From Sequoia sempervirens (taxonomy: Eukaryota > Streptophyta > Pinopsida > Cupressales > Cupressaceae), in assembly GCA_007258455.2 (NCBI GenBank), contig VDFB02373365.1, positions 226,188,348 through 226,252,347 on the forward strand: 64,000 nt of DNA, written 5' to 3'. This document shows, in pieces, positions 56,713-64,000 of this stretch. The notes under the pieces are model-generated. The model saw only the letters and a list, made by a program, of their open reading frames with translations. It was not told where the DNA came from and searched no databases. The position numbers and the translations under genes were made by a program. How positions within the stretch are numbered: the stretch's first letter is position 1; each line of letters opens with the position of its first letter.

Positions 56713-57691
56713 GGTGATCCCATAATAGTGGTTTACAATTTTTGGCCAAACTGGACACTGAAATTATTATTTTTAACTAAATCTTCACATTCGGGCACCT
56801 ATAGCGGCTAAACTGTGAGGAATTTCAAGATGGTACAAACTAGAGTCTCATCAAATTTTGTCTGTAGATTCTAAAAATATTTTTTTCAAAATTTTTGGAA
56901 TCAAATTGCACTTCTTTTTCCATCTCCCACGAAAATAGAATTTTTTCAGAAAACAACATTTTTAAAAAGTGACGCACATCGTATAATGCATAACTTTTTT
57001 TCCATGAAGGATAAAATTCTAATTATTTCAAATTTAGATTTTTAACTCTGATATCTAGTGCTTCCACTTGGTTAGATAGTTTTTTATTGAATATTTTTTC
57101 CTTAATCAAGTTTCAAAGTCAAATGAATTACAATTCACATAGGAGACTATATAATGCTTTTTTTGTATATGTCAAAATTTAATTTAATTTTTTGTTGGAT
57201 CAAGGACTTCAATATCTAGTGCACTCATATTTTTCAATTTTTTTGATAATCTTCTATTTTTCCACATGTGAAGAACAAAGAAATTCATTTTCGATGAAAA
57301 ACCTATGTTTAATAAAACTTAAAAACAAATACATAACAAAACAAAAACATATTAAAATTATATTCATTGGATAGCTTGTTCTGAGGAATACCATAATCAT
57401 TTGAAATAAATTTTAAATGAATTCATTTGATCCCCCAAAATCTAAATGAAAAGTGATTTTTTATCAGCATTTTGATAGGTGTAAAGGAGACGCATTTATA
57501 GGTATGGTTTAAAACTAGCGAGGTTATATCCAAGGGGGTTTGATCTAAGGTGATTTGATCAAACCCTCTTCAATTGGAATCCTTAAAATGGAACTTTTTA
57601 AGGCTTGAATCATTATATTTTCTAAAAATATGTGATTTCAGCTAAAATTTGCTCCTTTCAGGAATTGTAAACCACTATTATGACAGCACCG
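56713..57691. mobile_element. Non-autonomous TIR element, about 980 bp
   Basis: The left end GGTGATCCCATAATAGTGG and the reverse complement of the right end (GGTGCTGTCATAATAGTGG, ending 57690) form a terminal inverted repeat that continues through TTTACAATT. TCAAG flanks both sides (56708-56712 and 57692-57696, with one extra base on the right). No transposase is encoded. Superfamily cannot be named from this. Confidence 0.6.
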
Positions 57692-57696
57692 TCAAG

Positions 57697-60475
57697 CATA
57701 TGCATATGAATGAACACTTTTCACTCATCACACAAGATGAGTTTATATCTGATATAAAGACAAAATTTAGATGATAAATCAGTGGGTTTATTTCAGATTG
57801 GGTTCTCAAACTTGGAGTTGAGTTATGATATCAATAAACTAGAGCAAGTGTGTGCAAATATTTTTTATGATAGCTTCAAATTTAATGTGGGAAATTATAT
57901 TAATATTGTTGATGTTCATTAATTAATGGATTAATATGTTTTCCACTTTCTAGTTCAACTGGGTAAACAAGTGATCTTACACATCAATACTTTTGTTGAG
58001 ATGAAGCATTATAAAATTTGGAATGACATATGTGACAAATGTATTATGCTATATGTTGTTGGATTCCAAATTATTTTCAATAATAAGTTTTAGTTGAGCA
58101 TGGATAAATGTGACAGTGGAAAATTTTGAAATATAGTGGTATGTATTCATGCCAGTATCAGTTAATGGACAGGTTGTGATAGTGTGTTTAGATCAAACTT
58201 GGGTCAATCATCAGAGAACATTGTGTTTGACAAAGGTAGATATTGGTTCTTCATTTTGGGGGGACTGGGGCCACCAAATAAACTTTGAAAGAATGGGTTT
58301 CAATGTAGTGCATATCAGATAGTTACAAATAATTCAATGGATTTGACACATGGTCTACACATCAGAGATAGTTGGAATCTCACTATGCTTCATTCAAGCA
58401 TGCACCCTTGAACAAGAGCCACTATTAGAACTTAGAAATTTTCTTCATTTCTAGTGCTTGGATTTCATTAGTTCACAACAAAAGGTCATTTTTAAGCCTT
58501 GTGGAAACTAGCTAGACCTAAACTTCTAGTATTAAAAATTTTCAATCCAAGGCTTGTCATGAAAATATGACTAGTAGAAAGTTTAGGTAATTCATCATGA
58601 GTGCGAAAACCTAATTTTGTGGCTCCCAAATGAGTTTTGAGGAAAATTTTAATGTGTCACCATTTTGGAGTAGGTTTGAAGGGTCCAATAAAAAATGTCA
58701 AATGACTCAATCCTGACAATGACCCAGGTGCTATTTTGTCCTCAATAGCCTATATCTCTCCTTTTGTGGTCGTCAGAGGAGTTTCAAGGCATGAACTATA
58801 TTTTTTAAGTGCCCTATCGAAAGGCCCGATTTATAAAGGAGATATAAAATCTATTTCTTGTGCAATTTTCAGCAATTACATAATGATGTAAATAATTGAT
58901 TATGTCTATGTGCAAGTTTTTACCACTCTCAAATGTCATTTGTGCTTATAGTAGCAATCCCATTATTTGGCATGAGGAGAAATTAGAAGTCCTAAGTTCA
59001 CTATGTTTTTTAAATTTACAATTATTTAAATATTTCTAATTTTTAAAATAATGTGGAGTGGGCTTAAATGTTTTCACATGTATTATGGAACATTAGAAAA
59101 CAAAAAATTCCCTTAATTTTGTATTCCACAATTCCATACGGTGAAAATCCTTCTCTCAAAAGAGCCTTGTGGGGATGTAGAAAGAAGGTTTTTAATTGAT
59201 TTAATTTGCAAAGACTCATCCCATTGCTAAAATGTCTTCATTCTCATGTGAAAAATCTTGGAGCTATGTTTTGAAGCATCGCGCAAGATGTAAATAGTAG
59301 TTCCCACCTCCCAAATGATGCTTGGACTTATTCTCATTCCAAGGAAGTAGTTTCAATGTTGTTTGAGCCATTTTTTATTTACCAATAGTGTTACAACACC
59401 TTTGTGATAGCAAAAATGACCTACTACTCTCTAGTTTTTATTTGAGGCATTCTTTTAGTTGATTTAGTTTACAAAAATCTTCAACCTAGTGTTGTAATGG
59501 CATTTTATCACATGAATTGGAATTAGAGGGAATTTTGGGGCCATTTGTAGGCCCATAGATGTTGCTTTTACCTCCCAATAATTTTCTACACCATTTCCCA
59601 TGCCTAGACATCGATTCTGAAAATGTTTCATGCATTTTCTAAGTGCCTGGAAGCTCTAAAATGACCCAACATTTGTTTTCATGATATGAAACAAAATTTT
59701 GGCACATGAGGATGTTTTAGAGAACATTTTAGAGTGTTTTAAGAGATGAAATATTATGTTTTAACCATTCAAATTTATCCAACAATTTTTTCTAAAGACT
59801 GGACATCATTTTAGTGGGTTTTGGGCATTATTTTTATTTCCACTAAGTTGAAATCGACATGCAACTTATTTTGACTCTAATTTCAATTGTCAATGGTGCT
59901 AAGTGTGGAGAAAAATATTCTATAGGTGTGCTTCCCACCCAAAAATGTGAGTTTCCAAAGATTAGGGAATATTTATATGTAAAAAATAAATTGGTTGCAA
60001 GCAAAATATGTATGCAAGTGATTGCAAGATAACTATTTGGAAAAGTTCAAATTAGTTTCCATATGGAAATTATGATATTCTAAGGAGTCCATTGGGTTAA
60101 AAATGATAAGTTTTCCAATATGATGTGAAACTACATGAAGGAAAAAAAATCATATATGAAACACCAAAAAAAGAGGTTCACCAATCACTATGAAATGATA
60201 ACAAGATGAACCTATTTCTCAATATTTCATTAGGAAATGAGATCCCCACAAAGAATTAACTAAAAAACCTCAGGTGAATAAACTCATTGTGAGAATTTTC
60301 AGATTTCCTTATGCTTTGAGGATGGCCATTAAGTTCAAACAACACTTTTTGGGAGAAAAACTAAAAATTGCAAATCAACCTAATTATGCCAATTCAAACT
60401 TGAAAAAACAATATAAAACTCAATATTAGTAGAACCAAAAAACTAATTGTAGATCTATGAAGGGAAGAAAGGTGT
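57697..60475. other. No gene recognised; decayed sequence
   Basis: Between 57700 and 58400 short coding-like phrases on the + strand (EFISDIKTKF, QVCANIFYDSFKF) are broken by many stops and fit no family I know; an old transposon gene is possible. From 58400 to 60475 I see no frame, repeat or promoter that I can support. Confidence 0.35.
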
Positions 60476-61387
60476 TTTTGTGAGTCACCAAAAGTCAGTT
60501 TCTGAAGGCTATCTGGGACTCATTCACCAGTGGGCGAACAAGTCTTTTTTTAGGGTTTTTAGAAATATTTTGAGAGCCTTTGATGTTAATCTGTAGCTTT
60601 TGATTTGTCTAGGTTTCAATGTCAAAAAGTCAAAAATCAGATATGTAGGTTATATTTTGTGATTTGATGACAACTTTGACAACTTTTACAATCTTCCATT
60701 TCAAGAGGTCTTCAATCCTTCTTCAACCTAAATCTGTAACACAAGCACAAGAGAGAAAAAATGTTTATTTTTGGTGAATGGGGGTTTTCCTTGGTCACAC
60801 CCCCATTTAGGTAATTAAACCTTGAATTGAATTAAAGCATGAAAGATGGAATGTAGAATGAACAATGTTATGTTACTACTCAATAGACCCTTGAATGACC
60901 CTTTGAATGCAGATCTGCAACTTTCATGAAATGGCTTCAATGGATGTGGATCTTACTACTTGAATTTATTCTTTGAATACTTGACTTGAATCTTGAAACC
61001 TACATCACAATGTTAGCTCCATAAACATGCATGATGCAAGAAGAATTTGACATGATGATTACATCTTGATTGCTGCAATAAATCACTGATAATTCTACTC
61101 TTGAATGCTCATGATCATCAACTTTGCTTTTATGAAATTTCTCTTGAAATTCTCTTGAGATATCTTGAAAATATAAGTGAAACTTAGTGAAATAACCTTG
61201 TATTTATAGATATGTATCCTTAATTTATCAAAATTCAAATGTTACAAGCCAACATTGAAATATGGATTCAGGGACCTTAAAATATAGCCAAAAACATATC
61301 AACACTAAATTAAGGCATTATTAAGTCCATTTTAATGAGGAGGGCCCAAACATAGTGTGATAATGCAAAGGGATACATTTTTCTACA
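60476..61387 (-). repeat. LTR of a further retrotransposon (minus strand), right boundary at 61387
   Basis: The minus strand starts TGTAGAAAAATGTATCCC at 61387, preceded by the purine-rich AAAGTGGGGGCTAAATTTAG as expected before a 3' LTR. A TATA box (TCTATAAATACAAGG) is at 61197-61211. The left boundary was not found; 60476 is a guess. No gene inside. Confidence 0.5.
61197..61211 (-). promoter_or_regulatory. TATA box of the LTR
   Basis: The minus strand reads TCTATAAATACAAGG, a canonical plant TATA box, about 180 bp into the LTR. The spacing fits a short U3. Confidence 0.65.
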
Positions 61388-63250
61388 CTAAATTTAGCCC
61401 CCACTTTACTGAGAGGATGACCTTGCATCAAACTCACACTAAAATAGATAATCAAGAGAGGTCTAGTTGTATAATTTTTTGAAAGATAATATGACAAAGG
61501 TCAAGGAGGATGATCAAGCCCCCAAGATCTAAGATCTCACAGCAAACCAACAAAGGCACAAGGAGACACATTCCTATGTTAAGCATATGTATGTAGCAGC
61601 AATGACAAGATACTCAATCATACAATATCAAATATTCAAAGAAAGAAAGAAAAAGAAAAAGAAAATCGGTGCATCAAGCCTCAACCATTTTCCAGATCAA
61701 TGTGGATCAATCCTTAGCTATTTTTCCAAAAACATTTATAAGTGGAACTCATTGTCAACTATGCATACAAACATGCACACTCACACAGGCTAGTGAAATC
61801 CATTCTCTACTAGGTGAGCCCCAAAAAGTGGAAAATGAGAGAATCCTATTAGGCTCCCATAACCATACCAAAGTTATACCTATGATAACTTTAATAAGGC
61901 ACCACACAATATGAACTTCAAGCTTCATAAGGATTAGCAAGCTACATTATGCTAAACACTTATGAACAAACATGGCCTCACTAGCAAGCAAGTTGTTTTA
62001 TGCTTGGTGGCCATGAAAAATGGTTGTAACTTTGAGCTTCACAAGGTTAGCAAGTTGCTTTATGCTAAAAACTTATGAACAAAATGAAAATAGGATAAGA
62101 CATGTTCAAAATGGTTTTTCTCAGTTCATGTAAGGTCTCCTCTTAGTGAACAACATGCATAATGTCTCTAAGAGAGGACAAGATGAGGATAAATTATTCA
62201 CAACATAGGGAATGTAATGCATAGCATCAACACTAAGCGAAATGTCATATGCCAAGAAAGGTCACACTCTTGGAGGACATTAAACCCAATGACACCACCA
62301 AGAAGAAGACACATCACGTGAAGTAAGAATACCACACTATGAAACATAAGATATATTCAAAAGTTTCAAAATGATAATGCCAATGTATGCCCCCAATTTA
62401 AAGAAATTACTAAACACCATGCTATGAGAAATTACATTAAAGTAGCCAATGATCAATTTGTTGAACAATAAAGAAGACATGAGAGATTATTTGGAAAGCC
62501 CCATGTCAAGCGTATGTTTCCAAGTGAAGCTATGTCATGAAAAGGGGTTTCACCCCAATAAAATTCCAAAATCACACATAAGGGATCCATGGATTTGGGG
62601 TCAGCATATGACTTTTCCACAATGATATTATAGAGCTTGAAAATGTCATAATTCTCCAAATAACTCATGGAACTTGAAGAGTGACACATAGAGAGAAAAA
62701 ATAAAGAAATGATTTTGGGTCAACATGGAAGAGACCTAAGTGTCTCAACGCCTTATGTCATCCCCAAAAGGAAATCACAAGACCAAAAAAAAAGATAAAG
62801 GTTTTAGAATATATAGAAGAATGTAGATACAAATAGAGGAATGAACATAAGGACATGCCAAACATAATAGTATGGGGGATCACATTACACACATGCAATC
62901 ACACAAAGAACATGAAAAGAAAAACAAAGACAATACTAGTAAGGCACATGTGAGTCAACCTATAGCAAGTCGTCTACTTCCCTATCTTGTTCATCATATG
63001 CAGAAGGTAGGCAACTAGCCAAAGGGACAACATCAAGTGTTGAACTAGGACAATCACCAAGTTTAGCAAGTGGTGAATCACTCTTTGTAGGAGGATCAAC
63101 ATTTAAGCTCATGGAAGAGGTAAATGATAAATTTTACTCTTTATGTACTTCCTCATCAATTTTTGCAATCTTATTATCTTCATCCAAGTTTATCACAAAA
63201 AAGGTATAATGATAATATCCATAGAAATTGATTGTTCTTGTTGTGTTCAA
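61388..63250 (-). other. Internal or 3' untranslated region of the edge retrotransposon
   Basis: Purine-rich + strand sequence without a long frame. It lies between the LTR and the frame at 63250-63936. No RT or integrase motif was found, so the element may be non-autonomous or deleted. Confidence 0.35.
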
Positions 63251-63936
63251 GATTTAGAATTTTCTTGTTTCGGCGAAAGTGGATAATCACCATGCATTAC
63301 TTGAGTTAAGTTTGGATTTGTATTTTCTATGTTCTTTTATTTTTCTTGTAACAAACGAGCAATAGCATGACATATATTCCTATGCTCTCTAGCATTTCAT
63401 TTTCTTTTCATTTGGTTTTCAAGTTGTGATTGTGTAGGAGTGGGTTTATGAATCATAGGTTTCTTTTCTTCCCTTAAGGGAGGAACAAAAGGATCCATGG
63501 GAGATTTTTCAACCACTTTCTCTTTAGCTTTGTAAACTTGTTTGATTTTAGGAGGCACAACGAGACTTTTATGATTATCTCATGGTCTCTTATAGGAAAT
63601 AGGTGAAGGATTTTCTCTGGCTTGGCATTGCTTACTTGGAAGGGATTTTGGTTCAATAATGGTTTCATCAAGAATAGGAGTCTCAATTGTGGGTTGAGGC
63701 ATATTAGTAAGGGATAATTTTGTTATGCGCTTTTTCTTGAAATTTTGATAATATTTGAAAAATAAGTCCTCATGAGGCCTAATAAGTTCCATAGGTTTAG
63801 GCCAAAAGAAATACAATGATAAATTCCTATGGGAAGACACACGATTATAGTCACTATGATGCACACTAAAGATCTCATTGCCAAATAGAAACTTTAAACA
63901 TTTGTATGATGCTGAAAATGAAAACCTTGAATTCAC
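63250..63936 (-). pseudogene. Unidentified retrotransposon-associated frame at the window edge
   Basis: The minus-strand frame is open 63936-63580 and can be followed with about four stops to near 63250. The first part contains LYFFWPKPMELIRPHEDLF. Next comes a basic, Pro/Lys-rich part (VVPPKIKQVYKAKEKVVEK, MDPFVPPLREEKK). I recognise no domain; a Gag-like protein is possible from its position upstream of the LTR. The true start may be an ATG lost to decay, or lie beyond the window. Confidence 0.3.
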
Positions 63937-64000
63937 AAATGAGAATCAAAATGCATTCAACATCATATCAATGAAGTATTTACAAATGAACACAAATGCA

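Noticed and set aside
57740..58260. Possible transposase remnant on the + strand
   Set aside because: Coding-like phrases are separated by many stops and match no family I can name, so no gene is called.

Overview
The window looks like repeat-rich intergenic DNA from a land plant, most likely a seed plant with a large genome. A gymnosperm is my inference from the very long LTRs and the density of old elements; it is not shown by the sequence. It is AT-rich. The only recognisable host genes are broken fragments of plant SPT16 and of a B-type cyclin-dependent kinase. Almost everything else is transposable element sequence interrupted by stop codons, many of which fit C-to-T decay. I see no intact host gene, no rRNA or tRNA gene and no CRISPR array.

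Layout. 1-5421: a decayed DNA-transposon-like gene on the + strand, with a DDE-like transposase signature and a GHGKG..DG block. 5560-7860: two CDK-B fragments and three successive SPT16 fragments. 8411-10940: seven tandem monomers of about 358 bp. 11757-14430: a foldback repeat cluster, a 17-bp-arm hairpin and weak minus-strand exon remnants. 14425-16809 plus 36416-39367: one 5'-truncated Ty3/gypsy chromovirus (RT, RNase H, integrase, chromodomain, 3' LTR), split by a younger insertion. 16810-36415: that insertion, a 19.6-kb minus-strand Ty3/gypsy element with 6.6-kb LTRs and a perfect 5-bp target duplication (AGATG). 39368-43333: another LTR-like stretch and a second minus-strand transposon gene related in its tail to 13040-14430. 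44307-51480: a non-autonomous LTR element in a three-LTR, two-internal-region tandem array, with a solo LTR inserted in the middle LTR. 51481-60470: AT-rich sequence with small duplications, an inverted pair of TIR elements and Copia-like LTR pieces. About 60480-64000: a minus-strand LTR with a clear TATA box and the start of its internal region.

The most interesting object is the 19.6-kb element. Its LTRs each carry an 854-codon reading frame in the same orientation as gag-pol. Frame and length (2562 bp) are identical in both LTRs, and no frameshifts are present. A TATA box about 5.9 kb into the LTR places this frame, and an array of six GC-rich palindromic repeats about 230 bp apart, inside U3. 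The element would therefore carry an accessory gene downstream of pol, duplicated at every insertion, with a predicted nuclear localisation signal and coiled coil. Its pol also has an extra RNase H domain between protease and reverse transcriptase, a different place from the RT-RNase H-aRNase H-integrase order I associate with the plant Tat lineage.

The elements record a sequence of events: the chromovirus inserted first, the U3-gene element then landed in its integrase in the opposite orientation, and both decayed by point mutation.
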